Shown: positions 8,023 through 17,898 of the stretch, piece by piece
Layout: every line of letters starts with the position of its first letter
How positions within the stretch are numbered: position 1 is the first letter of the stretch
Assembly (NCBI GenBank): GCA_023515795.1
Contig: JALGPX010000101.1
Coordinates: 1-23,255, forward strand
Direction: 5' to 3'
Length of the DNA: 23,255 nucleotides
Origin: Amoeboaphelidium occidentale
Lineage: Eukaryota; Aphelidiomycota; Aphelidea
Notes under the pieces: model-generated
The model's input: only the letters and a program-made list of their open reading frames with translations
The model's database searches: none
Told to the model about the DNA's origin: nothing
Translations under genes and position numbers: made by a program

Positions 8023-9192
8023 ATGCTAAGGATTCTGTTTAAGAAAAGATCGTTGGCAACTTCAAGTGCGCCACTTAAGAAGACTCCTCTGTATGATTTA
8101 CATTTGAAGCATCAGGGCAAAATGGTTGACTTTGCTGGTTGGCTTATGCCTCTGCAGTATCCTTCGCTTTCAATCATAAACTCTGTTAAGCACACTCGTG
8201 AAAAGGCTTCCGTATTCGATGTTTCTCACATGCTTCAGTTCAATTTGAAAGGAAAAGATTCACTGAAGTTCTTTGAGTCACTCTGTGTAGCAGATTTGCA
8301 TCAGTTGAAGCCTGAAGAATCTGTTTTAAGTGTTTTAGTTAATGGCAATGGTGGCATTGTTGATGATATGATTGTAAATAAGAAGACAAATGAGTTGCTA
8401 TACGTTGTTAGTAATGCGGGTTGTGCTGAGAAGGATTTGAAGTTCATTCGTGGGGCTTTGGCTAAATTCAAAGGAGACGTTCGCTTGGATATCATCGAAA
8501 ACACTGCATTATTGGCTATTCAAGGACCATTAGCAGCTCCTGTTTTAAAAAAACTGTCTGGAGAGAATCTGAGCTCATTTGCATTTATGACTACACGCCG
8601 CATGAAAGTTGGTGGTATCGATGTTCATGTTTCAAGATCTGGTTATACAGGAGAAGATGGTTTTGAAATTCAGGTTGGGTCAAAGCATAGTGCCAAATTC
8701 GCAGAGATGCTTTTGAATGAAGAAGGAGTTGAATGGGCTGGTTTAGGTGCACGTGATACGCTTCGTCTTGAAGCTGGAATGTGCTTGTATGGGCATGATT
8801 TGGACGAAGAAACGACACCAGTTGAAGCAGGTCTTACTTGGACCATTGGTAAAAGAAGAAGAGCAGAAGGTGGTTTTAATGGTTCTGAGTTTGTTTTGCC
8901 TCAATTGGCTAAAGGTGCAAAGTTGCCAAAACGTCGAATTGGATTAATTGTTGAAGGTGCTCCTGCTAGAGAAGGAGCTTTGATATACGCTGAAGATGGC
9001 GCTTTATTGGGTAAAGTCACTAGTGGATGTCCTTCTCCAAACTTGGGAAAGAATGTTGCAATGGGTTATGTCAAAGGAGACGGTTCTTGGCATAAGTCTG
9101 GAACGAAATTGAAAGTCGAAGTAAGAAAGAAGATGCAGGACGCTGTAGTTACCAAGATGCCATTTGTTGAAACAAAATATCATAAAGTTTGA
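8023..9192 (+). CDS. GCV1: Aminomethyltransferase, mitochondrial (glycine cleavage T protein)
   Basis: A 389-residue single-exon protein matching the T protein of the glycine cleavage system along its whole length. It transfers the methylene group from lipoyl-bound aminomethyl on H protein to tetrahydrofolate, releasing ammonia. The first ~18 residues (MLRILFKKRSLATSSA) are basic and hydroxylated, as in a mitochondrial presequence. TPLYDLHLKHQGKMVDFAGW (21-40) is the family opening. GGIVDDMIV (~110-118) carries the conserved Asp for folate chemistry. SRSGYTGEDGFE, LGARDTLRLEAGM and PVEAGLTW follow in order, and GxVTSGCPSPNLGKNVAMGYV lies near the end. The stop TGA is fused to AATAAA. The other glycine cleavage subunits are not in this window. 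Confidence 0.96.
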   Translation: MLRILFKKRSLATSSAPLKKTPLYDLHLKHQGKMVDFAGWLMPLQYPSLSIINSVKHTREKASVFDVSHMLQFNLKGKDSLKFFESLCVADLHQLKPEESVLSVLVNGNGGIVDDMIVNKKTNELLYVVSNAGCAEKDLKFIRGALAKFKGDVRLDIIENTALLAIQGPLAAPVLKKLSGENLSSFAFMTTRRMKVGGIDVHVSRSGYTGEDGFEIQVGSKHSAKFAEMLLNEEGVEWAGLGARDTLRLEAGMCLYGHDLDEETTPVEAGLTWTIGKRRRAEGGFNGSEFVLPQLAKGAKLPKRRIGLIVEGAPAREGALIYAEDGALLGKVTSGCPSPNLGKNVAMGYVKGDGSWHKSGTKLKVEVRKKMQDAVVTKMPFVETKYHKV

Positions 9193-9197
9193 ATAAA
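9192..9197 (+). terminator. AATAAA overlapping the T-protein stop codon
   Basis: The sequence TGAATAAA makes the last base of the stop codon the first base of the poly(A) signal. The next ATG is 99 bp downstream. Confidence 0.6.
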
Positions 9198-9291
9198 TGG
9201 GGAGTTATTCTACGCGAGAGGGTTTCTAGGTGAAGTGTGATGCTCTTCGAATCAAATTGCGCCGTTCTTGTTTCACTACAATCTTTTCGAA

Positions 9292-9762
9292 ATGAATACG
9301 GAATATCACTACCAACAGCTGGATAAAGACCAAAAAGTTCACGAAAGATCATCCCTAGTCACATGCCTTCGTAGCAAATACACAAACTGGATCTTAATCA
9401 TCTTATTGGCACTTGTAACAGTCGGAATGTTCTTGCCTTCGACCCATTTGCGAGATTCTGATGTTGCGCACACTCGTAAGAATGAAGCATACCGAGCAAA
9501 TGACGGAATTCAGTCGTTCATTGTTACTTTGAATGATGGTGCAGAGGAAAAAGACATTGATAAGGCCATAACAAGGATTGCAAGCCAACTTCCTGATTTC
9601 AGATTGACCCAGAGGTTCAGCACTGTGCTTAAAGGCTTCGCTTTCACTGTACCATACAGCTTAGGAGCAAGAGCTATGACTGTCGCTAAGGAAGATCGAC
9701 TAATTGAAAGTATTGAAGAGGATCAACCTATGTACGCCTTGAATGATGATAAACTCAAGTAA
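9292..9762 (+). CDS. Single-pass membrane protein with inhibitor I9 domain
   Basis: 156 residues, one exon. Residues 33-49 (WILIILLALVTVGMF...) form one transmembrane helix after a 31-residue charged N-terminus without a signal peptide, which suggests type II topology with the C-terminus outside or luminal. Residues ~74-150 match inhibitor I9, the fold of subtilisin propeptides and of small fungal inhibitors of proteinase B: SFIVTLNDGAEEKDIDKAI, then the central LKGFAFTVP, then RLIESIEEDQPMYAL. No protease domain follows, so it is not a subtilisin zymogen. It may tether an inhibitor or intramolecular chaperone for a subtilisin-like protease. No such protease is nearby. I start at ATG 9292, since upstream in-frame sequence has no ATG. 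Confidence 0.82.
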   Translation: MNTEYHYQQLDKDQKVHERSSLVTCLRSKYTNWILIILLALVTVGMFLPSTHLRDSDVAHTRKNEAYRANDGIQSFIVTLNDGAEEKDIDKAITRIASQLPDFRLTQRFSTVLKGFAFTVPYSLGARAMTVAKEDRLIESIEEDQPMYALNDDKLK

Positions 9763-9766
9763 CTTC

Positions 9767-9772
9767 AATAAA
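9767..9772 (+). terminator. AATAAA poly(A) signal of the I9 gene
   Basis: It lies four bases after the TAA at 9760-9762 and 22 bases before the DZIP1 start codon. The 3' end of one transcript and the 5' leader of the next must therefore share almost the same DNA. Confidence 0.6.
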
Positions 9773-9794
9773 TATTTCGTTTGTGATATCAACC

Positions 9795-11990
9795 ATGCCT
9801 ACAGAACATTTAGAACCTTTGAGCATCAAACCAGCAGAAGAGACCCAGAAGAAGGAACATCAGACGTTTCACTTCAAGAGGAGACATTTGAGTCTTAATT
9901 GGAAGCTTCTGTCAGCGGTAGACATTGACAAAATCATGAAGAAGGTAAGTTTCAATTACATTCTACTGGATATTTTCTATCTCAGGGTGATACTGCAATA
10001 CTTCAAGAGGTCCTGGAGAACATTACTTTCTGTGATATTGATAGTGAAGGTATATTCATGATCATCACTGCAGCGATCTCATTTGTAAAGAATTCGATGT
10101 TGATAGAAACTTTCTGAAGCTGTTTCAACTTGCCCAACTGATAATTGAATATCTCTTGTATACTCAGGAATATGTGCTTGGAAAGAAACATACAACAGAT
10201 GTCACTCTGAAGGAGATGGAGCAAAAGAACAAAAGCTCAAGCGATCAGGTTGTAATTTTGCAAAAGGAGGTTGAAAGCCTTGTAAAGGAGAACAGGCAAC
10301 TGAAAAAGACTATTAATGCGTATCAGTTATGGTCTAAAATTCCAGGTGGAATCGGATCCCAACCTGTTGCGACCTCATATCATCGATGCCGATACTGTTC
10401 GAAAGTGTTCAACAGCGATTACTATCTGGATTCCCATTTGGTTAGAAGGCATCCTGATAAACCAAACTACGCTGCAGATGGGCAAAATGTTGCTCCTATG
10501 AATGCAGACCAGTCTCGCGGTCAAAGTACTCAAGTTGATGGAAACTTGATTGACAAGATCACAGAAACCATTGAACGATTCTCGTCTAAAGTAATGGAAA
10601 CAGAAAGAAAGCTGCGAGAAGATATGGAGCAGAAGTTGAAGTTGGAGTTATCAAAGAAAGAAAAGCAGATCGAAGACGCTTATCGTTCAGATCGCCTTGA
10701 ACACGAAAAGGAGTTACAAGATCTCAAAACTCTTATGGTACAGCAATTAGAAGATGAAAGAAAGTTACTCAGAGAAGAACGGTTGGCATTCGAGGAGTTG
10801 AGAAAGACTCAAATGAAGAAATCAAATGTCGGTCAGATGGAAGATGATTTCGGCAATGATAATCAAGATGGCTTGAAAGAAGTCGAAACAAAGTACGAAG
10901 ATTTAGTCAAATCTCTACACAAGAAGTTTGAAACTGAATTGGGCAACTTAAATGACAAGATCAGCGCCATGGCAATGCGAGACGATTCAAGGCAGTTACG
11001 CCAAATAGGCACTTCGCTTGATAAAGTCAGTCAGTCAGATAGAGAACTTCATTTGAACAACAAAGGAATCAGATCTCAATTAAAATCTGAACCTCTGATT
11101 ACAGATACACCACAATCATTATTCAGGTCAAGTCGAAATCTTACCAACGCTGGTTGGGACAAGTATGATCAAGTATTGAAAGAATTCAAACACTCTCCTA
11201 TATCAGATAAGCCTGAAATCAAGACAATTTATGACCACACTGAAGAAGCAGTAATAAGCAACAAGAAGGAGATGCTGCAATCGTTTGAAGCTCTTTGCGA
11301 GAATAAGGGCATTACGTTAGAGACCATGAAGTCCAGTGATCAAACCCAGAAGGTAAATGAACAAATAGCTGCGAATAGGAAGCAATTAGAATCAAAGAAC
11401 TCGAACCACAAAAGAATGAGGGAAGCAATTGAAAAAGAATTGGAAACAATTTATCAAAGCAAATTCAAATTTAGACCCTTCAACGAGCTTGGTGCATCAA
11501 GTAATGTTGCTCCATCAATCCCTCTACCTGACAAGCAAGCCTTCTTCAGCAAGCATAATCGCCAAAAGAGCGACTTTTCCTCGATGAACAGCGTTGCTTG
11601 GAGTGAATATCAAGATTCTGCAGACTCTGATGGAACAAATGATGATGAATTTACGGATACAGTTAGCTACATGAGCTTGGATAGAGCGAGATCACCTTCT
11701 GGGACAATGAAGTCGCCATCAAAGAGAGGTTCTTTAGCAAGACCAACTTCTGCGAAAACAAAATCACCATCCTCAATTGATGCTTTGAATGTTACTGAAG
11801 AGTTTGATATAAGCGATATATCAGATGACAATGATGTTTCTGTCTCAAGCAATAATCGTGGCAACAGTAGCAAGAAGTCTAATCGCAAAGGTAATCATTT
11901 ATGATGCGTTTCAACTAACAATTAGGAGTTGCTTCCATTGACCGTATCAACAAATTAGATGTAAGTGATATTGAAACTGAAGAAATTTAA
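9795..11990 (+). CDS. DZIP1: DZIP1-type zinc finger protein (cilium basal body)
   Basis: Four exons (9795-9944, 9986-10049, 10091-11890, 11926-11990) separated by introns of 41, 41 and 35 nt give about 692 residues. The N-terminal Dzip-like region reads LNWKLLSAVDIDKI, then ITFCDIDSE, then FLKLFQLAQLIIEYLLYTQEY, in the order found in animal DZIP1. A coiled coil follows. Next is one C2H2 finger at C171, C174, H187 and H192 (ending HLVRRHPD), then a long coiled coil at about 200-290. An acidic, Ser-rich tail ends LDVSDIETEEI. DZIP1 acts at basal bodies and distal appendages in ciliogenesis. The second intron must end at TAAAG (10090): the earlier CTGCAG would break the frame. The last intron has a clear ACTAAC branch site. 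It starts 32 bp after the I9 stop. Confidence 0.87.
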
Positions 11991-12030
11991 TAGAAAGTTG
12001 TTGTTCGTTCGAATTGTGTGTTGAATCGGA

Positions 12031-12081
12031 ATGTCTCGATCGCTCAATCTCGCCTTCTTCGAAAAGTGCTTAGCGACATGA
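12031..12081 (+). promoter_or_regulatory. Possible upstream ORF overlapping the SEC24 start
   Basis: ATG at 12031 opens a 16-codon frame (MSRSLNLAFFEKCLAT) whose stop TGA overlaps the proposed SEC24 start codon as ATGA (12078-12081). If it lies in the transcript leader it could reduce or couple SEC24 translation. Transcript start is unknown. Confidence 0.25.
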
Positions 12082-14889
12082 ATCCACAAGGGTAACAGAA
12101 TCCCCCTTCATTTAAACCAACTCATCTTTTAAGAGATAATCAAGTGACATCGCCGAAAGGTCATCAGAAGAGGAGACAGATTTATCCTCAACAGGCTGCT
12201 TACGGAACTACAGTCTCTCCGCCATCAGCTGGCCCTGGACCATTTCCACCACAGCCTCAGCCCCAAGCACAACCGCAACAGTTTTATAATCAACAGCAGA
12301 TGCCTCCTATCCAGAACTTACAGCTGCAGACCTCCCCAATGATGCAGCAACCAATTCAGCAGAATGGACCCATGCCGAATCAGTTTAATCAATTTGGACC
12401 TGCGCAGCCTCCACCACAACCGCAGCAGCAGCAGTTCCAAGGACAGCCTTTTGTCCCTCCGCCTGGTGCTCCAATGCAAGCTCCGCAGCAGCAGCAATAC
12501 GGTTACAGTGGAATGAATCAACAGTTTCAGCATAATGTTAACTTGCTTGGAATGCCCACTGATACTGAACTGCTAAATACTTCAGCTAACGAGTTGGCTT
12601 TAAATGATACAATTTACGGGGGCGCATTTAAGAATGTTGTTCATTGTCCTCCTTCGCTACAAAGATCAACGCTGAAAGTCATTCCACAATCCTACGCAAC
12701 ACTCAACAAGGCAAAGTTACCATTTGGTCTACTGCTGAACCCATTTAAGCCTCTATCCGAAGATGAAGTTATTCCTGTTGTGGGTAGCACGGACAGGAAA
12801 GACTTTAATCAGCCAGTTTATGCTGCTGGAGGTATTTGCAGGTGCAGAAGATGTCGCGCATACATTAATCCTTATATTGAGTACGTTGATACCACTCATT
12901 GGCGTTGTAATGTTTGTTACTTGGTAAACGAAATACCTACACATTTTGACTTTGATACACAGACGCAACAATATGTGGATCGATCATTAAGACCAGAGTT
13001 ATCGTATGCTTGCGTGGAGTACATTGCAACGAATGAGTATATGGTACGAGCACCTGTTCCTGCTGTGTATATCTTTGTGTTGGATGTCAGTTACTCTAGT
13101 GTTAGCACTGGAGTTGTAGATTCATTTTGTCAGAGTCTTCTAAACTCTTTGGATTACATTCCTGATGATGAAGGGCGAGTAAGAGTTGCATTCATCACTG
13201 CAGATTCGAGTGTGCATTTCTTTCATTTGAGTCCAGATTCTGAAGAGCCAGTGGAATACGTTGTTAGTGATCTGGAAGACATTTTTCTGCCAATGCCTAG
13301 CGATCTGATGGTTATCCTTAATGATTCTCGCAAACAGATTGAAACTCTTCTTCAGAGTCTTCCTAACATATACAAGAATACCACAGATAATCAGTCTGCA
13401 GTTGGAGCTGCTCTGCAAGCTGCTTTTAAGATGGCAGGCCCTATTGGAGGAAAAGTGATATTATTGTCTGCAACTATGCCATCTCTTGGGCCAGGGCAAT
13501 TGAAACAACGAGAAGATAACAAGCTTTTTGGAACAGCACAAGAAAATACATTGCTACAGCCGCAATCATCATTCTTCAAGTCTTTCGCTATTGATTGTTC
13601 AAGGAGCCAAGTTTGTGTTGACATGTTTCTATTCGGAAATGCCTACATGGACCTGACTACTTTAACAGGAGCATCTCGTTTTACTGGGGGATCTGTGTAC
13701 TACTATCCTGGATTCAATTCAAGCAGAGTTGAGGATTCATTGAAATTTTCTGATGAATTTGGAACTTTTATTAGTCAAGGAGTTGGACTGGAAGCAGTCT
13801 TGAGAGTAAGAGCATCGAAAGGAGTAAGAAGTGATGCATTCCATGGAAACTTCTTTGTACGAAGTTCTGATCTTCTTGCATTACCAAATGTAAACCCTTT
13901 CAATTCTTATGGATTCCAAATGACTATTGATGAAACATTACAAGGTCCTTACTGCGTATTCCAGTCAGCACTGTTGTACACAACTCATTTCGGAGAGCGT
14001 AGAATCAGAGTCATTACAAGCGCGCAACCTGTTAGTGATGATCTTGGTTTAATTTACAGAAATGTAGATCAAGTAGCATTGGCATCTATGCTAAGTAAAA
14101 TGGCTGTGGAAAGAGCTTTAACTGCTAAACTGGAAGATGCAAGAGAAGCTGTAGTGAACAAGATCCTTGACATCTTTACAGTATACAAGCAAACTGCATT
14201 GTCACAGGGTGCTCAGACTGGATTAGTTATTTGCGAGAATCTAAAGCTCTTTGTTGTTCTATGTTTGGGTCTTATCAAGAATGAAGCAATTAAAGGAGGA
14301 AGCAATACTCCAAGTGATATACGAACACATGCGATGTCTCTTGTTCGAACAATGCCTCCAGAACTCTGCTCTTTGGTTTTGTACCCTAATCTGTACGAAA
14401 TGCATAACATTCCTCCAGAGGTTGGATTAGATTCTGAGGATGGAATATTGTTACCTCCAAGTATTCCATTGTCCTCCGAGCGTTTCGTAAGACATGGAGT
14501 CTACTTGATGGACGCTGGAACACATCTATTAATCTGGGTTAGCCGTGAAGTCCATCCTCAACTAGTCAAAGATCTATTCGATAGACAATATGAAGATTTA
14601 CCCGCTGGAAAGGTAACCAATTCTATTCCAACTTCTAACTTTATTCTAGATTGAATTGCCTGTAACGGATAAATTGATCAATATCAAATTCAGAAATATT
14701 GTTTCAAAGCTTCGTGATCTTCATGCAAGAAAGCACTTGTATCCATCATTATATTTGGTTCGAGAGGAAGGCGGATCTCCTCAATTGAAGATCATGTTCC
14801 TATCCCATCTGATCGAAGATAGACATGATTTTGGTCCAAGTTACGCTCAGTTCCTAAACGAAATCCGCGAGAAGGTGAATAAAAGCTAA
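12078..14889 (+). CDS. SEC24: COPII coat cargo adaptor Sec24
   Basis: Three exons (12078-12091, 12134-14612, 14650-14889) encode about 910 residues, the usual Sec24 size. Sec24 pairs with Sec23 in the inner COPII coat and selects cargo for ER-to-Golgi vesicles. The start MNPQG plus DNQV precedes HQKRRQIYPQQ, the Lys/Arg-Tyr-Pro start seen in fungal Sec24. A Pro/Gln-rich region covers ~25-140. The zinc finger at ~240-268 is RCRRC...WRCNVC. The trunk begins YIFVLDVSYSS (~316), and beta-sandwich and helical regions follow. The gelsolin-like end contains YLMDAGTHLLIWVSREV. The 14 nt first exon and its 42 nt intron are inferred, because the frame has no ATG upstream otherwise. The last intron (37 nt, TTCTAAC branch) is well supported, as exon 3 continues the gelsolin region. 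Confidence 0.94.
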
Positions 14890-14913
14890 AGAGAGTTCAT
14901 CTTAAATGAAGAA

Positions 14914-14923
14914 TTTATTTATT
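14914..14923 (-). terminator. Tandem AATAAA signals overlapping the peroxiredoxin stop
   Basis: On the minus strand the end reads CAGAAATAAATAAATTC. One AATAAA includes the TAA stop codon (14921-14919) and a second overlaps its last base. Cleavage would fall in or near the convergent SEC24 3' end, 29 bp away. Confidence 0.6.
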
Positions 14924-15604
14924 TCTGTTTGCCAAAGTAATTCAATGACTCTTTTGGATTTGCCTTCATTGAATCCGGCTTGTCAACGGCCCAATCTGCA
15001 GTGCAAACTTCTCCGTGCTCTGCGGTATACTGAAACGCTTTCAATAATCTGAACGCCTCATCGACACTTCTGCCAACCGGTAAATCGTTAACGCTGATGT
15101 GCCTTACGACGCCCTGTGGATCAATCAACACATTTGCACGTAAAGCAACACCCTTCTCCTCCAACAGAACACCGTAATCCTTAGCGATGGTCTTCTTCAA
15201 ATCTGCAATCAATGGAATATCCAACTTTCCTTCTGTCGGCTTCAGACCGCCCTGACTCTGTGGAAGACTTGCCCAGTGATAGTGAACATACTCAGAATCG
15301 ATGGAACAACCCAAAACTTCACAACCTGCTTCTTTAAATTGCGCATACTTTTTGTTAAACGCCAAAATCTCAGTTGGGCAGGTGAAGGTGAAGTCCATTG
15401 GATAGAAGAAGAGCAGACAGTATTTGCCTGAAGTACAAGAGAAAGTTAATCGTTAAGGAAATGTTTATGCGAACCTTTGTAATCACTCAACTTGACTTGC
15501 TTAAATTCTCCGTTGACTAAAGCGGTGGCAGAAAACGGTGGCGCGGGTTTTGTGACTTGGGCTGCTCTTGCTACGGCTGATGAGGAAAAGAATCTTCTGA
15601 ACAT
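14919..15604 (-). CDS. Mitochondrial typical 2-Cys peroxiredoxin
   Basis: Two exons (15604-15475 and 15427-14919) with a 47 nt intron encode 212 residues. Residues 1-15 ([15 protein letters not shown]) look like a mitochondrial presequence. The peroxidatic cysteine is C60 in DFTFTCPTE and the resolving cysteine is C185 in [11 protein letters not shown]-terminal NYFGK retains the Tyr-Phe motif tied to over-oxidation sensitivity in eukaryotic peroxiredoxins. The matching GGLG motif reads GGLK here, and the usual VCPAGW reads VCTADW. It resembles PRDX3 and removes peroxides using thioredoxin. The intron starts GTTCGC rather than GTAAGT, but exon 1 supplies the required N-terminal part ([23 protein letters not shown]), so the splice is sound. 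Its ATG is 21 bp from the divergent REP-like gene. Confidence 0.94.
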
Positions 15605-15625
15605 TTGTAAGAAACGACCTTGTAA
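15605..15625. promoter_or_regulatory. 21 bp gap between two divergent start codons
   Basis: Only 21 bp separate the peroxiredoxin ATG from the REP/GDI-like ATG. Promoter elements for each must extend into the coding DNA of the other, or both messages have almost no leader. No promoter motif is recognisable. Confidence 0.6.
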
Positions 15626-16795
15626 ATGACTACGAACAACGCTGTAGAGGAGGATAATACGAAATTTGATGTTTTAATTCGTGGCACTGGTCTGCAAGGA
15701 AGTCTGCTTTCGGCTGCTCTGGCTCTGAGTGGCGTTTCTGTGTTGCATGTTGACGAGCATTATGGTGGCGATCATGCTGGCGTCCAAGCTAAAGATTTTA
15801 TATCGTTCCTACAGAGCAACAGGGCAAAGTACAAAGTTTTAGAATACAAAGATTTAAAGGCCCCTGTTCAATTGGAATTACGACCTAATCTGCTGTATGC
15901 AAAGTCAGATATCGTTCAATTATTGATCGATTCTACGGTATCGCGCTATTTAGACTTCAAATTGGCACTTAATGGTTACGTTATTTGTGAAGGTTCTGAA
16001 GGTTCCGATGCGCTGGTCAAGATCCCTCTGTCTAAAGAAGATATCTTTATGGATAATTCGATATCATTGAAAGAGAAACGACTTTTAATGAAGGCAATTA
16101 CAGACAGGAATTTCGATGGTTTGCCGGAAAAGTGGCAGAATGTAGTGAAGTATGGCATGCCTAATTTGGAACTGTTTGTTTCAAGTATCGGAAAATATGG
16201 TAAAACTCCGTTTCTGTGGACATGTTACGGAACTGGTGAATTGTGTCAAGCATTTTGTCGTTTATCAGCTGTTTATGGTTCAGTTTTTATAATTGGACAA
16301 GATATTCCCTCCGAGTACAGTTATAATCTTACTGTGTCTGAATTGGGACGAGATTCTGGGCATGTTTCAAAGATGCTTTATAAGGGAGTTTATGTAACGA
16401 AATGCGATGGTGATCTTGTGGAGTGGTATGCTTTCAATGATGTCTTCGGAATAAGAGTTGTGCAGAATGGGTACTCTGTTCTGTATTTGAATAGTAACCA
16501 TGAGTTTGATATTAAAACAATCGGCAAAAAGCTTGAAGGAATTTCGAGCAAAGAACAAGAACAGCTCGAAGAGGGCTACTTGTATTATTCTGAGAATATC
16601 AGAAGTCATAGTAGCGACGAAGGATCTTATGTATTTGATGATTTAGATTTTGATTTGGGAGAATTAAATGGTTTAATTGAGTCTGTAAAGAGTCTATATT
16701 CAAAAATTATGACAGTCCTTGGAAAGGAACTAGACTTTATGCCAAAACTCTTGGACCCAGAACTCGAAGCAGAGCTAAGAAACTTCACAATATAA
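15626..16795 (+). CDS. Rab escort protein / Rab GDI family protein, REP-like
   Basis: 389 residues, one exon. The N-terminus has the family dinucleotide-fold-like motif [18 protein letters not shown] (19-36), then [26 protein letters not shown] and SRYLDFKL are family stretches around 86-114. [10 protein letters not shown] and [19 protein letters not shown] resemble REP (Mrs6, CHM) more than GDI. REP presents new Rab GTPases to geranylgeranyl transferase II; GDI recycles prenylated Rabs. It is shorter than REPs (over 600 in animals and yeast) and than GDI (~445), and the usual DxNxYYGG reads DEHYGG. The acidic C-terminus ends without a CAAX-like motif. Assignment to REP over GDI is tentative. 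It converges on the NSUN gene with 13 bp between stops. Confidence 0.83.
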   Translation: MTTNNAVEEDNTKFDVLIRGTGLQGSLLSAALALSGVSVLHVDEHYGGDHAGVQAKDFISFLQSNRAKYKVLEYKDLKAPVQLELRPNLLYAKSDIVQLLIDSTVSRYLDFKLALNGYVICEGSEGSDALVKIPLSKEDIFMDNSISLKEKRLLMKAITDRNFDGLPEKWQNVVKYGMPNLELFVSSIGKYGKTPFLWTCYGTGELCQAFCRLSAVYGSVFIIGQDIPSEYSYNLTVSELGRDSGHVSKMLYKGVYVTKCDGDLVEWYAFNDVFGIRVVQNGYSVLYLNSNHEFDIKTIGKKLEGISSKEQEQLEEGYLYYSENIRSHSSDEGSYVFDDLDFDLGELNGLIESVKSLYSKIMTVLGKELDFMPKLLDPELEAELRNFTI

Positions 16796-16808
16796 TTTTT
16801 AGCCATGT

Positions 16809-17780
16809 TTACAACTTTTTCAGCAGGCAGTAAAACATTGGTCCATGTTGAGACTTGTCTGGAAGGATTAAAATGCCAAATTCAGTTTCATCCCCGATTG
16901 TGCACTGTCGCTTGATAACAGCCAACTTATCAGTTCCCAACTTTTTCAATGCTTTCCTGATTACACCATCATTCTCTTGCTCTGATAATGCACATGTTGA
17001 GTACAGAATCTGTCCGCCCTTCTTTAGAACTTTGAAAGCTTCAAGAACCAACTTCAACTGCTTCTCGGCCATTTTCTTCGGTTTACTTGCACTCCAATTA
17101 TCTTTGAAGGTTCCTGGTTTCGCAATCATTTGCTGAACACAATGCCTATCTGAACTACACGGAGCATCAACAAGGACACGATCGAAATACGATAGTTTCA
17201 AGGCTCTTTTGCTATACTCTGTTCCATCATGCCCGGTGACTACAACATGCTTCAGCACATCAGATGGCAAGTAGTCCTGCACGACTCTTTGTAGCCGTTT
17301 TCTTCTATCCTGTTGATACTCATTGCATACCAACTGTGCACCATCACCAGGAGCCATCGTAGCAAACAATTTAAAAGCCATAACCAGAGACTTTCCACCA
17401 GGAGCAGCGCAAAGATCCAAAACTTTGTCGCCCTTTTGCACATTCAGAGCTTCAGCAGCAATAACAGACGCGGCATCTAAAGCATACCATTCTTTTAAAG
17501 AATCTTTACTAAGTTCTAATGACTCTTCTTGTTCTTTCAGAGGTATCATACATTTACTCTGTGCCAATGACAGCTGACCATATTCTCCCTCGCTAAATGA
17601 TGATATTCCCTCATAGAATGGATTTATAAGGTAACAATGCCGTGTAGGTTCTTTGAACGCGTTAATTATATGTGTCCATCGTTCTTTGAATGTTCCAGAA
17701 TGCATATCACAGAATTGCTCCCACTGTTTCTGATCTTTAGCGTGAACCTTCAAAACTTCTTCAGCACCCTCCATGATCAT
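16809..17780 (-). CDS. NSUN4-like RNA (cytosine-5) methyltransferase
   Basis: 323 residues, one exon, of the NOL1/NOP2/Sun family. LDAASVIAAEALNVQKGD leads into the S-adenosylmethionine motif LDLCAAPGGKS (121-131). RVLVDAPCSSDRH carries the release cysteine C208 and LYSTCALS the catalytic cysteine C263, so both cysteines are present. The DRH after the Pro-Cys motif resembles NSUN4, the mitochondrial small-subunit rRNA methyltransferase. NSUN3, a mitochondrial tRNA enzyme, is the alternative. No clear mitochondrial presequence is seen. A second ATG at 17774 begins MEGAEEVLK and may be the real start. A PUA domain or N-terminal RRM is absent, which fits the NSUN3/4 branch. It is divergent from PRODH with 118 bp between starts. 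Confidence 0.88.
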   Translation of the reverse strand: MIMEGAEEVLKVHAKDQKQWEQFCDMHSGTFKERWTHIINAFKEPTRHCYLINPFYEGISSFSEGEYGQLSLAQSKCMIPLKEQEESLELSKDSLKEWYALDAASVIAAEALNVQKGDKVLDLCAAPGGKSLVMAFKLFATMAPGDGAQLVCNEYQQDRRKRLQRVVQDYLPSDVLKHVVVTGHDGTEYSKRALKLSYFDRVLVDAPCSSDRHCVQQMIAKPGTFKDNWSASKPKKMAEKQLKLVLEAFKVLKKGGQILYSTCALSEQENDGVIRKALKKLGTDKLAVIKRQCTIGDETEFGILILPDKSQHGPMFYCLLKKL

Positions 17781-17898
17781 TTACAAGAAACAGTCAGTGA
17801 AGAATTACGCAGCTATAATCATCCTGCCTGAACTTTAATTTTAAAGTTTGATCTACAGGTGAAACACTATCCTTAACTTTATCAAAAGTATTTATAGA
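17781..17898. promoter_or_regulatory. Divergent promoter region, NSUN and PRODH
   Basis: 118 bp lies between the two divergent start codons. It is A/T-rich near PRODH, where GTATTTATAG ends right before the ATG. That is too close to the ATG for a normal TATA box. No other motif stands out. Confidence 0.35.

Noticed and set aside
9292-9762. The I9 gene as the N-terminal exon of a split subtilisin
   Set aside because: The frame ends in a stop followed four bases later by AATAAA. The next gene is clearly DZIP1, so no protease domain is available downstream.
10050-10073. A 24 nt intron in DZIP1 ending at CTGCAG
   Set aside because: It would put the next exon out of frame. Extending to TAAAG at 10090 gives a 41 nt intron, restores the frame and joins to FDVDRNFLKLFQL as expected for DZIP1.
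17889-17896. TATTTATA as a TATA box for PRODH
   Set aside because: It ends two bases before the ATG, too close to direct a normal start upstream of the codon.
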